A DNA stretch of 64,000 bases from Gigaspora rosea (taxonomy: Eukaryota; Glomeromycota; Glomeromycetes; Diversisporales; Gigasporaceae): positions 237,915 through 301,914 of the forward strand of contig QKWP01000102.1 of NCBI GenBank assembly GCA_003550325.1, given 5' to 3'. A model generated the notes under the pieces. It had not been told where the DNA came from. It saw only the letters and a list, made by a program, of their open reading frames with translations, and did not search any database. Positions within the stretch are counted from its first letter, which is position 1. Every line of letters begins with the position of its first letter. Made by a program: the position numbers and the translations under genes. Positions 35,289-47,398 of this stretch are shown in pieces.

Positions 35289-36293
35289 CAGTCCGACCTT
35301 TTTATAATTACCAAGTTTGTTATACTCTATTTTGGTAATTGTATAGAGGTGTAACTATAAATAAAATACCTTGTTATAGTTACGTGATTAAAGGTCAATA
35401 AGTAATATATTTGCATATTTGAAATACTATTAAAATATTTAAACTATTTAATAGTGAATAACTCTTGATCCAGTGGCCAAATTTGGGGAAAACAACTATT
35501 AGAGTGTTTAACTCAATAAGATGATTCTAAAGAGCCCAAAATTATCCAAATCTAATTACAAAATGCTAATATTATTAAGAATTTTTCACTTAGATGTTTA
35601 AATTTAATCAATACTTAAACATGTAAAGTAATACAGTTTTTAATAATCTCAGGAGTAATGTGATTTGATTTTAATGATCTTGGGTCAATAGAATTATTAT
35701 ATTGAAACAAACATTTTGATAGCAGTTTTATCCAAATCGGACTATGTGGGGCCTTTGCTAGGAAAACTACAGTTAGAGACTATTTAGATTTTAACAATAA
35801 AATTTGAAATTGCTAGCTATCTATTAATCCAATTTGAATAAACTTTCTTTTATTTTATAAAGCTTAAATAGCTTTATAAAGTAAAAAAAAAAAAAGTTAT
35901 TCAAATTGGATTAATAGATAGCTAGCAATTTCAAATTTTATTGTTCAAAATCTAAATAGTCTCCAACTGTGGTTTTTCTAGCAAAGACCCTATGTATCAA
36001 AAGTTATTTGCTGTCAACCCTTTAAAAAATTTTAATAGAATATTTTAAATAAACATGAATATGAATATTGACCAATCAGATTTTATAATCTATATTTAAT
36101 CAAAATTGGTAACCATTACAAGGATTTATTATTAATAAAATTGATAAAAAAATCAAAAATTTTTGGTAATAGTGATTATAAGTGATATTGACTATAATAA
36201 GGTTTTTAACTATATTTTAAGTCCATTGCACAATTTTGGGTACTATTATAAAAGTGTAACTATATGGAGTATAACTATAGAGAGGTCAAATTG
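35289..36293. mobile_element. pogo-like MITE copy 1, 1,005 bp, TA duplication
   Basis: Starts cagtccgacctttttataat and ends with a diverged inverse; TA flanks at 35287-35288 and 36294-36295. The CAGT-type end with a TA target resembles pogo/Tigger elements. It aligns through most of its length with 38289-39411, each copy having one insertion the other lacks. No transposase frame. Confidence 0.8.
35747..35990. mobile_element. Foldback element, 244 bp, nested in pogo-like copy 1
   Basis: Near-perfect palindrome with arms of about 120 bp centred in an A/T tract near 35870-35890; ends ggggcctttgcta and tagcaaagaccc. Flanked by tatg (35743-35746 and 35991-35994). The sister element at 38289 has no such insert at the equivalent place, confirming the insertion. 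Confidence 0.85.
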
Positions 36294-36546
36294 TATTACA
36301 AAACTGCATTAAAATTGTTTATATGAACTTTCATTAAAGATATCTCTGAGTTCTTAACAAATTCGATAAAAATTTTTTTTATTTAATTTTAGAAATTTAT
36401 AGAATTTAAATAAAAAAATTTTATTAAATTTGATCAAGAGCTCATAGAGATAATATTAAAAAAGAATTTTTAAGTGCCAAATTGAGGTAATATATATATA
36501 CTATAGTACAAATAGCAAAAATCCATAGTGCAAATAGCAATTCTCT

Positions 36547-37454
36547 TTAAATATTGCCAATTCTAAACTTTCTTATAAAAATTTTTTTATCATTTTTAAA
36601 TTTTTATATATAAATGACTACAAAAAGCTTATTTGCTTCTAATTAAGAACCAATTCTATAGTTTTGTACTAAGTTTATAGGGGGCAAGCTTAAAATTTTA
36701 AAAAGATTGTCAAATAATAAAAATAAATTTATTTTTTTAAAAAATCCTAAAATTTTTAAATTTTTTTTTTATTTATTTATTAATATCAAGTACAGAAATA
36801 GGATAGTAAGTTACAATTATATCAGGATGATATATAAAGAAATACTATATTTAAAATTTCTAACTAATCATCTAATAATCTATGCAATAGGACAAGCCTA
36901 TCACTTGCAGTCAGAGCTAACCATTAAACTGCTACAGAAAGAAGATGTGATATTTCACCTCATACTTTTCTATTTTAAACTAAAAGGTTAAATTTTTAGT
37001 TTAAGAAGGCTAGAGGAAACCAAAAAAATTTTTAGTATATAAGCAACTATATTTATTTTTTTATAATTAAAAAATAAAATTTAAATACTATAGTGCAGGA
37101 CAGTATAAACTAACACCTCTGCACCAAATTTTGAAATAAATACTCAATTCTGATTGGCTAGTATAATAAAGTCAATTGTGATTGGTCAAAAATTATTTAT
37201 GCATTTCCAAATTTTCAATTTCATAGTAAACTTTAAATTAATATAACTTCTTAAATTAAAATAAAATAAAAATCTTTTCTAGCCAAATTATAGCTTAGAC
37301 TTAAAGCTACAAATTGGCTAAAAATTTTTTAAACTTTTTTTTTATTTTAAATTATATCAATTTTTGTAAAATACATATAAAAAGGTATTGGTTTATAATA
37401 TTTCATACTGTACTATTTTGTAATTCTTATTTTCAAATATTATTATTTTTTTTT
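36547..37454. other. AT-rich non-coding stretch
   Basis: A 94-codon frame at 36707-36991 has low-complexity composition and no recognisable motif. Nothing else seen. Confidence 0.4.
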
Positions 37455-37640
37455 TTTAAGATGAGGCCTTGTTTATATCTTTATTGGGTAATTTATATAA
37501 GTAATTACATATAATGAATAAAAACTTAAATTGTACAAGGACAAATACATATAAATTACATGCAAGAATAGAAGCTCAGACTAATTTATCTGCGACCTAA
37601 ACCTACTAGAGTGGTCAAGACTCACCTAGATTTGATTTTC
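37455..37640 (-). mobile_element. Fragment of the 33.1-kb retroelement family
   Basis: A long T run then agatgaggccttgtttatat, and further on gcgacctaaacctactagag, parallel the low-coordinate end of 33099-34080 (aggtgaggtcatgcc and acgacctaaacctatcagag). The T run would be an A tail on the minus strand. Only a fragment is present. Confidence 0.45.
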
Positions 37641-37683
37641 AAATATTATAATATAAACTTTTTTTAAATATTTTAATATTTAA

Positions 37684-37912
37684 TGTCATAGCTGATGCTG
37701 AAGTTGACTAATGCTGAAGCTCAGAGGTCTTGATTGGAAACTATAAGCCCTGCTAAAATCTACATATACACTATAAATATAAAATTTACACCCAAACGCT
37801 ACCCTAACCCTATAAGACAAAAATGAAAAAAAACATCAAAAAAAAATTTTAAATTTTATATCAAAATAAGTCAAAGCTTCAGTATCAGCCAACTTCAGTA
37901 TCATCTATGACA
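37684..37912. mobile_element. MITE, 229 bp, sister of 34484-34710
   Basis: Ends tgtcatagctgatgctgaag and near inverse; flanked by tttaa at 37679-37683 and 37913-37917. It matches the sister element on the opposite strand, including the acaaaa and ctaaccctataa interior. Confidence 0.8.
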
Positions 37913-38288
37913 TTTAATAAAATTAGATTAAATATAACTGATTTAAATTTAAAGCAGCCAAATTTGGCTACCTAAACTGATAGTTTAAGAAATAATCAAT
38001 TTAGACTAGATATTAAAAGGCATTAGCATATAGAACATTATGGTAACTTCTTTAAATCTTTGTTATAGTTATCTAGAATTAGAGAATAAAATGTATTAAC
38101 ATATACATATTGTATTAATATTACACTAATTTTTTTAGATCTTGGTTATAATAAAACAAAATCAAAAGTAGAGCATTTTGTAAAAGCAATACTTTAGACT
38201 TTTTAATTAATTTTGACTAAGCAATGAAAGGAATTAGCACATGCACTATATATAAACATTATAGTAACTACACTGGATCTTAGTTATA

Positions 38289-39411
38289 CAGTCAGACCTC
38301 TCTATAATCACAAGTTGGTCGCGCCCCATTTTGGTGATTGTATAGAGGTGTGACTATAAATAAAATACCTTGTCATGGTCACATGACCAAAGGCCAATAA
38401 GTAATGCGAATATTTGAAATACTATTAAAAAATTTAAAATGGTTGATAGTGAAAAACTTTTAATCCAGTGGCCCAATTTGGATAAAATGACAAGTGTTTG
38501 ACTCAATGAAACAATTCTAAAGAGTCTAAATCGTCCAAATTTAGCTACAAAATGCTAAGCTCATTAAAGATTTTTTATTTAGATGTTAAATTTAATCAAT
38601 TCTTAAATATATGAAGTGATACAAATCCTTAACGATCACAGGAGCCTGTGATTGGATTTTAGCAATCTTAGGCTCATTAGAATCGTCTCATCGAGACGAA
38701 CATTTTGGTAGTTGTTTCATCCAAATCGGACCACTGCACCAAAAGTTATTTGTTGTCAAACCTTTAAGAATTTTTAATAGAATATTTTAAATCAATAATT
38801 ATAAAACGCACTTATGGTGTTTTACCACCATAGGTAAATTAGATTTACAAATCTGTGTAACAAAAACAAAAAATAAACTTTTATAAAACAAAAAATAAAA
38901 TTTTATTACTTTAGGGTTAGGGTGAGACCTGGGATGGGGCAGGGGCATAGTTTATACCAAAATTTAGCAAGAAATTTTTTTTATTAGAGCTCCAAAAGTG
39001 GTTTCATAAGCAAACTTTAGAGATATGAATGTTTTTTTAAAAAATAAACAAAAAAACCGAAATTTTATGTTACATGTGATCTTAAATTTTGATTGGCTAT
39101 TCTAATGGGTTTGTGTAACATAGTGTAAAACACCATAGGTGCGTTTTAGTAAAACTCTTTTAAATAAACATAAATATAAATATTGGCCAATCAGATGGTA
39201 TAATCTAAATTTAGTCAAAAATTTGTGATTATAACGAGGGTTTTTTTTATTAATAAAATTGATAAAAGATCAAAATTTTTTGTGATAGTGATTATAGGTG
39301 ATTTGTGACTATAATGAGGTTTTTTACTATGTTTTAAGTCTGTCGCACAATATTGTGTGCTTATATAGAGGTGTGACTATATAGGGTGTGACTATAAAGA
39401 GGTCTGACTGT
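38289..39411. mobile_element. pogo-like MITE copy 2, 1,123 bp, TA duplication
   Basis: Ends cagtcagacctctctataat and inverse, TA at 38287-38288 and 39412-39413. Contains the nested element 38793-39157, absent from copy 1. After removing both inserts the copies are about 760 bp each and collinear. Confidence 0.85.
38793..39157. mobile_element. Core-sharing MITE, 365 bp, nested in pogo-like copy 2
   Basis: Flanked by ttttaaat (38785-38792 and 39158-39165), an 8-bp match with the ninth base differing. The inverted ends contain aaaacgcac and tatggtgtttta. The core is in reverse orientation and includes ttagggttagggtgag. Copy 1 reads attttaaataaacat across the site, i.e. empty. Confidence 0.85.
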
Positions 39412-39749
39412 AGTTATTTTGTATTAAAGGACAAAACTTATTAGCTTACATATTTTGTATTAAAAATACTTTAGATTTTGACAATAATGAAGAAAATTAG
39501 AAGTGGAAGCATATTAGCATATAAGAACAATACATTGACTTTTTTTTAATCAATTTAGTCAGAGGTCAAAAATGCATAAGCTCTATAATAATTTCTTTGG
39601 ATTTTAGTTATAGTCTATTATATATGTTTTGTATTAACTTCACATTGAATGCTTTAGAACCTTGTTATAATAAAGCTAAATTGCATGTAAAAATGTATTT
39701 TTAGAAGCACTTTGTAAGAATACCACTTTGTCTTTTTTGAATTATAATA

Positions 39750-40114
39750 CAGTCAGCCCTCTCAGAACTAATTTTGTCAAAACTGATAATCTGACAAAAT
39801 CGATTAAAAATTAATTCACCATATATCTGTACCATAAGTATAACTGATAACCTGCCATTTCTGATATCTGATAGCCTTTATGCATAAATTTCTGATTTTG
39901 TATAAAGTCACCTGACATGTATCAATCAAATTGCATAAAATTGATATAGATGGGATCTTTTACAATGATTACATGATTAGAATATTGATTTTAGGAATTT
40001 TTTGTTTATAATATTATATATTAAATGGTTTCTATGTTTTTGAGGTCACAAGTAATTCTGTTTTCTGATACTAAACCTATCCACTATGCATACTGGTTAA
40101 GAAAGGGCCAACTA
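39750..40114. mobile_element. pogo-like MITE, 365 bp, TA duplication
   Basis: Starts cagtcagccctctcagaact and ends with a diverged inverse (aagaaagggccaacta); TA on both sides. Interior has gataatctgac motifs and no coding sequence. A different subfamily from 38289-39411. Confidence 0.65.
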
Positions 40115-40116
40115 TA

Positions 40117-41644
40117 TTAATAATTTTAATTTAAAGTCAAAAGCATTAGTTGAAATACTAATATATCAAATTATTTTAATAAAATCTGCTAATATAATTT
40201 GAGAATTGATTGTAACAGGTTTATAGTTTTTAAAGTTAACTAATATATTCAATATGTTTTTTTATTAAAAAATACCTTTTTGCTGCAATTAAATAACATG
40301 TTCAAGCACTTATTTTTTATTAAAATTTTTTAAAAAAATTATTTTAATAAATAATCATTATAATATAACAGGTAAAACCTGTATTACTAGTTAGTAAAAC
40401 CTGTATTAATTGGATAATTTAGGTAAAATCTTCTACATAAATTATTTAAAATATATAAAACTCATATGTAAAAAATATAAATCTGCTTTTGAATATATAA
40501 AACCTGTCTTTTTAATATATATTAGATAAAACCTACTTTTTTAATATATAATATATACAAAACATAATTAATTTTTAACTCTTTCTGCTAATATTCATTT
40601 CTCAAACCAGAGAAGAAAAGTCAATAGCACCAGACCTACTACAATATTAGTAAATGTACAAAACCTATTTAAAAAAAAGTAAAAAGCACTAAAAAGAACT
40701 AGAGTATATAGAATTACTTTACTCAAAACCTAATAGTTACTAAAATACTCAGCAAAAAGCCTTCTTTATAACAAATTTTTTAGAAAAATTGTATATTTTT
40801 TGGGATTCCAAACACTTTGTATTGCAGTTTTCTGATTAATTATGTAATTAGTCAGTCAGAATAAACAAACAAACACTTTGGTTTAGACCACAGATAAGTA
40901 CTAGGTTTATTTTTGTTTATCTAGCTATATGTCTAAGTTCTTTTTCTTAGCATTAGATTTAAACAATGAAATTTTTTCCAACTGTAAAAAGTTTTCATTA
41001 AATTTAATAAAGATAAGAGCAAGGTCTCACTATTAAAATTAAAAAAAAATTAAACAAACAAACACATATTTGAAAACAAACAACAACAAACACCAATATG
41101 TTTCAGATTTAGATAGCTAATATACTTAGCTATACAAACAGATAGAATATTAATAAACATTTACACAACAATTCCTATCTTAAAGGATATTCACTAAAAA
41201 GTATAGATCCATTAAGTAAAAACAAGAAATTATTCAAAAGGAATTTCCCACAAATCACTAAAGCATTAATTGAACAGCAATGAGATGTATTAAAAGAAAA
41301 CAAAAAAATAGCTTTATAGTTGGGCTAAGCAACTCTGAATTAGTTAATACATATAGAATAAAAATTAGTAGTATATTACTGTTCTAATTATTTTGTTTGT
41401 TTGATTTTAAATAAAGATTTCTTATTTCTAAAAAAAATTACAACTAATTTTAGAAATAATTTTATTGGACAACCTACTTGTCCAATTGTGCAACTCTGAA
41501 TTGCTAATTTTAAAAATAATTGGCTAAATATATAGAGTTACTACGGCAATAGTCACTATTTAAATTTTCCTTAATTTATTTAAAAATAAATTAAATCTAA
41601 AATAAAAAAATTAATACTTATATTTATAGGATTTATAATTTATT
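40117..41644. other. AT-rich non-coding stretch
   Basis: Slightly less extreme composition at 40600-41350 hints at an old decayed element, but no frame or motif could be recognised. Confidence 0.35.
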
Positions 41645-41653
41645 GTTTGGTAA

Positions 41654-42022
41654 CGAGTTTACTAAAACGCACCACTGGTGCCAATACTACAATGATTTTT
41701 ACCAATCACATTTTTTTACATTTTTTAAATGCAGTGTAATGTAAAGATCTTGTGTAACATAAATTTTTTGCCATTTTGCTATTTTTTTCAAAAATACCTT
41801 CTAACTCAAAATTTTATCTATAAAACCACCATTTTTTTTAAAAAAAAAATTCCTTGTGAAATTTTACTATATACTATGCCTCACCCTAACCCCTAACTAT
41901 TAACTCTCACTTAACATTTATTAAATTCAATTTTTGTTTATTTTTTTTGTTTATTTTTATATTGATCTTCACATTATACCACATACTGGTGTTGAACACC
42001 AGTGGTGCGTTTTAGTAAACTT
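41654..42022. mobile_element. Core-sharing MITE, 369 bp, exact 9-bp duplication
   Basis: Flanked by identical gtttggtaa at 41645-41653 and 42023-42031. Ends tttactaaaacgcaccactg and inverse. The core is forward: aaaccaccatt, ccttgtgaaattttactata, tcaccctaacccctaac. Closest relative by ends is 38793-39157. Confidence 0.88.
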
Positions 42023-42125
42023 GTTTGGTAAAATATATTTCACCCTATTATAATATTAAAATATATATTAGAATTAGGTTAGTATTATATTAGAGTTAGG
42101 TTAAAGTTATATTAGTTATATATTT

Positions 42126-42176
42126 AGAGAATTGCTATTTGCACTATAGGTTTTTGCTATTTATACTATTCAAAGG
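42126..42176. repeat. Solo end of the 31201-36546 element family
   Basis: agagaattgctatttgcact followed by atttatactatt matches the terminal repeat of the composite element. No partner end is evident nearby, so this is a fragment. Confidence 0.6.
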
Positions 42177-42299
42177 GACCTTCCTATCATGGTTATACAA
42201 TTTTTTTTATTTAATTGGCAATCATTTTATAAGAAAAGTGCAGAAAATCACATAACTTTTAGGGGATTGGGGTCCCCAAATATCACATCCTATATATAT

Positions 42300-42795
42300 A
42301 TATATAGATAAATAGCCAATCATATTGAAGAAAATCTATTTTTAGTTAATTGCAGATAGTTGCTACATAGTAAAGTCTAAATTTTACTAAGCAAATCGAA
42401 AAAATTCGATTAAGTAAACTTATTCAGCAGATCAAAATACACTTACTACAAATTTTCATAAGTATTGGAGAACTTTTTATTATTTAACTTTTAACTTTTA
42501 CATTCGTCGAATATATTTTTTTAAAAAATTTTAATTTTTTCGTCGAATGTAAACATCAAAAGTCAATTAATAAAAAATTCTCCAAAACTTATAAAAATTT
42601 TGTGGTAAGTTTAATTTGATCTGCTGAATATGTTTACTTAATCAATTATTTTCGATTTGCTTAGTAAAATTTAGACTTTACTATGTAGCGACTTTTGTCG
42701 ATTATGGGTAGCTTATTTTTAGATCAAAGACGTTTTTGAGTTTTTTTTTAAATTTGATTGGTCAATAGTCCTATCACTAGGGGGTCAGGACCTAT
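42300..42795. mobile_element. Foldback element, about 490 bp
   Basis: The core 42364-42715 is a long near-perfect palindrome centred at about 42525, with arms ctacatagtaaagtctaaat and inverse, and attcgtcgaa near the centre. More diverged outer arms include a ggggtcc-type block on the left and a gggggtcaggacc block on the right. No coding capacity. Confidence 0.75.
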
Positions 42796-42989
42796 GTAAA
42801 CCCTAATTACGTTATTTACTGCACTTCCTTAATTTTATTTCAAAAGAAAATAGTTACATTATCTAATACTATTACTATTTTTGGTACTTTGTACTTTACA
42901 ATTAAACTATGGTTATCTAGTTACTTAAAGCACCTGTGTGATCTGCCAATTTAGAATTCATATTACTTCCTTATTGAGTAATTCTTAAA

Positions 42990-44760
42990 ATAAGGGTTTA
43001 CTTACTTGGTTCTAGGGCCTAACATGATCACTCTAGTTATTGTTCTACCAACTAACTTCTTTTGTTTCTATTTATTTTTTAATCTTATCACAAATAATTC
43101 TAAGACAATCTCTCTATTTCTCTCCTTTATTGCTTAATTATTCTCCTTAAACTTTGAAAGAGTTGTTATATCATCATTTTTATTGGTCTTTTTTGTTTTT
43201 CAATACCTTTTTTTTCTTTTCCTTCTTTTTAACCTTTATAGTAATTTCTATTTCTTTTTTCCATATTATAGTTTGCTCACATTTTTCTTTTCAGATTTTA
43301 ATTTGAAAGCTTGTTGTCCACTCTTCTAACTACATAAGTAATATCGAATTAATTGTTTTGGTTCCAAGGTTCTAATCTTCTAATTTCTTTTTGACTTCAA
43401 GCTTTTTATTCTTCTTGTTAGAAGCATTCTCTGTTGCTATTTTATTATACTTTCATTAGTCAAAATTCTTAATAAAAAGTGCTATCTCACCTTTTTTTGG
43501 TCTTTGCTGAGTAGTGAGATCAGGACTCCGGACATCTAATATAGAGGTCATACTTGTTTTTTTAGCAAAAGCCCTGAAATTTGAGAAGCAAAAAACAGTT
43601 TTTGCCAATTATCTTGCCATCTAGTAGACCAATTTGAACGGACTTTTTTTTAAAATAAAGCTCTCAGTGAGGCGCATTTTAAAAAAAAAGTTCATTCAAT
43701 TATAATTACTATATCAAAAGTTATTTAAACAAATATATTTTGTTGTTTTTAGCAAATTGGGCCAAAATCTAGTTATGACCTATATAAGAGATGTCCAGAG
43801 TCCTGTAAGATCTATATTTTCTTGCTTATTTCTGCTCTTTCTGGTTCCAAATTTCTTTGTCCATAGGGCATTCAGCCAAATAGTCAGATAATTCTTCTTC
43901 TATTTTACATTTGTAGTATATGGTGCTTTGGTATAAGCTATTTTGGTTCTGGCATCTTTTTACTAATATAGGAAAAGTTTCATTAATTGATTTATTCTAA
44001 ATACCTATTTTTTGTTGTCTTTTTTATTGAGGACTTTCATTTTTAGTTATTTTGGCAAAAACTTCCAAATATTTTTCTATTCTTGTGCTTGTCCTATTTA
44101 GTGTATGATTTGTCCTTTTGGTATCTAATAAATATTTATTTGGCTTAATGAAATAAATTTAGTATTTTTTTAATAAATTTGTCTTATTGAAATCTCAATT
44201 CAGAAGTTTTGCCAAATAGAAATGAATGTGAATGCTTTAGCCTCTTTAGTCTTTATTACTATTTTTCTGGTAATGATAATGCCTTTTTTGCCAAATGGTT
44301 AGTTCTTTCATTTAGGGCTATTTTTGAGTAAGCCTTTATCTTGTATAAAGTTAGTTCAAATTTTTGACTATAAACATTCTTTTTAATTTTGCTTATTAGT
44401 CTGCTATTTTTGACCTTATACCAAATTCTAGCAAATTCTATCTCATAATTGCTATTTGACTATTCATATAGATATCTATATTACTTGTAGTAGAAAAAAT
44501 TATAGGATTCCTGTTAGTTCTGCTCTTGTTGAGGAAAACATTTTTTATCTCTACTTTTAGTTTCTTTGACTATTCTATTTTCTATATCATATTGTACTAT
44601 ACAATACTTTGCTTATACTTTTTTCTTTTATTCTTCTAAGTAAGCTATTTGTATAAAAGATGAGCTTTTTAAATCTTATATTATCATGTAGTGTTTCTTT
44701 GAGCTTCTGTCTTTTTTTTTAACATTAACTGTTTTTTTATATTAATAACATCCCAATTTC
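42990..44760 (-). pseudogene. Decayed non-LTR retroelement with RNase H and zinc-knuckle-like tail
   Basis: On the minus strand, motifs appear in the expected order: STRAELTGIL (about 44540), NIDIYMNSQIAI (about 44480; the usual YTDSQ aspartate is Asn), KAYSKIALNERTNHLAKKA (about 44320) for an RNase H domain, then YYKCKIEEELSDYLAEC (about 43900), a cysteine-rich tail. Frames between are full of stops and shifts. The region stands out as C/T-rich on the plus strand. A foldback element is nested at 43521-43805. No reverse transcriptase part recognised. Confidence 0.6.
43521..43805. mobile_element. Foldback/TIR element, 285 bp
   Basis: Ends caggactccggacatctaat and the inverse of caggactctggacatctctt; the inverted repeat is about 37 bp and inner parts are also partly inverted. 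Interrupts the decayed retroelement. The target duplication is not clear. Confidence 0.7.
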
Positions 44761-46149
44761 ATCAGAAGAGTTTTTTAGTATAGCTCTGTGCAAATTTCTA
44801 AAAAAAAACAATTATTAAAAATTAATGCAGATCTGTGACTCTGCTAATAAGCTTTTTTAATTTTTTGTGCAGATTTAATTTTCTGCATGCATTGCTAAAG
44901 TTTTTTTTAGTATAGCTTTGTACAAATTTTTAAAAAAAATATTATTAAAAATTAATACAGAAGAAATTTTTATAACAATCTTTTATATATACAAATTTAA
45001 ATAAATTTGCAAATATTTACAAATCTGTAAAAATATACGTTTTGATAAAAATCTATATACTTGTAAAATTATAAATACATACAAATCTGCAAGAGTGTTG
45101 ATTTATCCCTTATAATCAACCAATCAAATTTGATCATATGAATTACAATATAATTCAATTCACTATTAAATTTGATTATTAATTATTATAAAAATAAGTT
45201 TTATATATATTATAATAATATATATGCCCTTCTCTTGACTTCTTACTGATGAAGGGTTATTATGTTTATTAAGAAAAATGGAAAAGAAGTAATAAAGGTA
45301 GCCAAAGAAAGAAGCAAAAAAAAGAAAAGGTGCCCAACAATGAATTGAACAAGAGACTGAGAAAGCACAAAAGCAAGAAATTCGTAGCCAAAAGAAGGAA
45401 GAAAAAGAACATATAAAAATAGTACAACAACAAATTAGAAAATAAAAATAGGTTAAAAAAAAAGATGTAAAAAAGATAGTACTATCTGATTATATATCTT
45501 GTACTATAATTGGTTGTTACTTTGACAATTTCAATTTTTGGAAAAAATTTTATACACTTAGAGAAAAATTTTTTTAATAAAACAAATTTTTTTAAATAAA
45601 AAAAATACTTAAAATATACCTAATTTGTTAAATTTGACAAATATTTAAATAAATTTGGAAAGTTTTCTATTGGCACATTTAACTGCACTATAATACCTAT
45701 GCCTACCTTATATAAAAAAAAATAGAAAAACCAAAATGAAAAAAATAATAAATATAAGAAAAAAAAACTTGTGAGCCTAGCGACAAAACAATACAAAAAA
45801 CTATCTAAACTATAAACAAATCTCTGATGAAAGAATCCAAATCTGCAAAAAAAGCATATTAATATTATATAAAAAAAAACAAACAAACAAACTACTTACC
45901 AAGAATCCAAGAAACTACGATGACAAGACAATACTAATGACAACATAATACAAATGAATCCACTTCTAAACTGATGAAAAAATCTAAAACCCCCAAAAAA
46001 GTATATTAATAAAAATAAAATAATAAAGTGAGAGAAAAAATACTTACCAAGAATTACAAAAAACTAGTGTCTAAATATATTTTGACAGTGCATTATTTTT
46101 TTTCGAAATATCAAAAGTCTAAATTTGCCTAATAGTTGACTAAATAAAT
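44761..46149. other. AT-rich stretch, no gene supported
   Basis: A purine-rich part at 45260-45440 and an 88-codon Phe-rich frame at 45620-45886 (minus) look like low-complexity sequence rather than genes. Confidence 0.35.
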
Positions 46150-46510
46150 AGCTACCTTTTTGTTCAGGTCTTGCCAAGTGTACTTCCTTTTCCTGCACCC
46201 ACAGGAGGATCTTTATATACCCTTTGAACTTATCAAGAGTTTGTACTATCCAATGCCAGTTTGTATTCCTTCATGGATGCATAAATGCTACTAAGTTCCC
46301 AAAACATTCATTGGTATTACAAGAATCCAATGCACCTTTGGTATGACCCAGATTACAGATCTACCAATCTGGCTTGGTTTCCCAGTTCAGGTTGCTGTAA
46401 TACAGATATAATTTTCAAAAACGTCTCTAGTGGGATTTGAACTTCATACCTAGGATTACTACTACTTAGGGGGTGACAACTTATTCAATTCACTAAGTTA
46501 CCATACCCTC
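46150..46510 (-). mobile_element. tRNA-headed SINE-like copy, shorter
   Basis: On the minus strand it begins gagggtatggtaacttagtg and has a B-box-like agttcaaatccc; downstream it matches the upper 300 bp of 33099-34080 (for example aaaacgtctctagtgggat on the plus strand). The match ends near 46150, so the distal part is missing or belongs to a different subfamily. Confidence 0.65.
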
Positions 46511-46616
46511 AAAAATAAGTTTTAAATAGTATATAAAAATAGTTTTTATTTAAAAAAAATTTTAAATATTTTTATTTTTTAAAAAAATAGATCAGATATG
46601 AATTTATAAAATTTAA

Positions 46617-47310
46617 GCAGACAAATTTGCCTGTTTAAACTGAATAGTTTAAGAGATAGACAAGCCTACAACATGCATTTAGAGAGGTATTGCATTTAAA
46701 AACAGTCAATTATGGGTAGAGTATATATAGATCATTTATCATATAATCTTGATAGAAAATTTTTTTTTAAAATTAAAAAAAATTCTTATTAAGGCCATGT
46801 ATATAAATAAAATTGGTTCTTATAACTCGGCTGGATAAATTTTTTAAAAAAGTCAAAATGTTATTTTATAATAATATATATACTACATTTTCATTTTTTT
46901 TTTTTTTTTTAATATTAGGGGTGTAGCTCATACCCCATATACTACATTTTTATAAAATAACAGGCATAGATTATTTAGAATATTATACTCCCAAAAAATC
47001 ATACAATGTCTTAAAATAACATCTATATTCATCTCTAAATAATGCACACCTTATATAAAAATCCAGATACTTGTAAATTGTAATGCCAAACATGTTTATA
47101 TATTAACATAAGATAAATATTTAATATTTGATAATTGATAATTATTAATTTAACCTTTCAGCAAATTTTAAGTATCTACTATGTATATATATAAAATCAG
47201 ATATTCCATATTATATTTAACCTTTAATTCATACTAATTTAGTATCATAAAAAAAACTTTATTTATATTATCCCTTAAACCGTCAGCAGTTAGCAGACAT
47301 ATTTGGCTGC
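46617..47310. mobile_element. Element with palindromic ends gcagacaaatttgcctg
   Basis: Ends gcagacaaatttgcctg (46617-46633) and gcagacatatttggctgc (47293-47310) are each palindrome-like. A TTAA-family end (gggtagagtatatatagatc near 46714) has inserted close to the left end. No coding sequence. Confidence 0.4.
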
Positions 47311-47398
47311 TAAAATATTAAAATAGTTGTTTCTGATCTATTTTTATTAAAATTTAAAATATTTTAAAAAAAATTTATCCCTTAGTTTGTACTACTTC

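Larger units (their letters stand above)
31201..36546. mobile_element. Composite long-inverted-repeat element with multiple nested insertions
   Basis: Outer ends agagaattgctatt and inverse (31201 and 36546) continue as inverted arms: the left arm runs to about 31900, the right arm from about 34740 to 36546. About 2.5 kb remains after subtracting the inserts at 31937-32287, 32478-33091, 33099-34080, 34484-34710 and 35289-36293. Each arm itself contains local palindromes (tttgataaaaattttttatt with its inverse). No coding capacity remains. A lone copy of the end lies at 42126. No target duplication seen. Confidence 0.65.
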
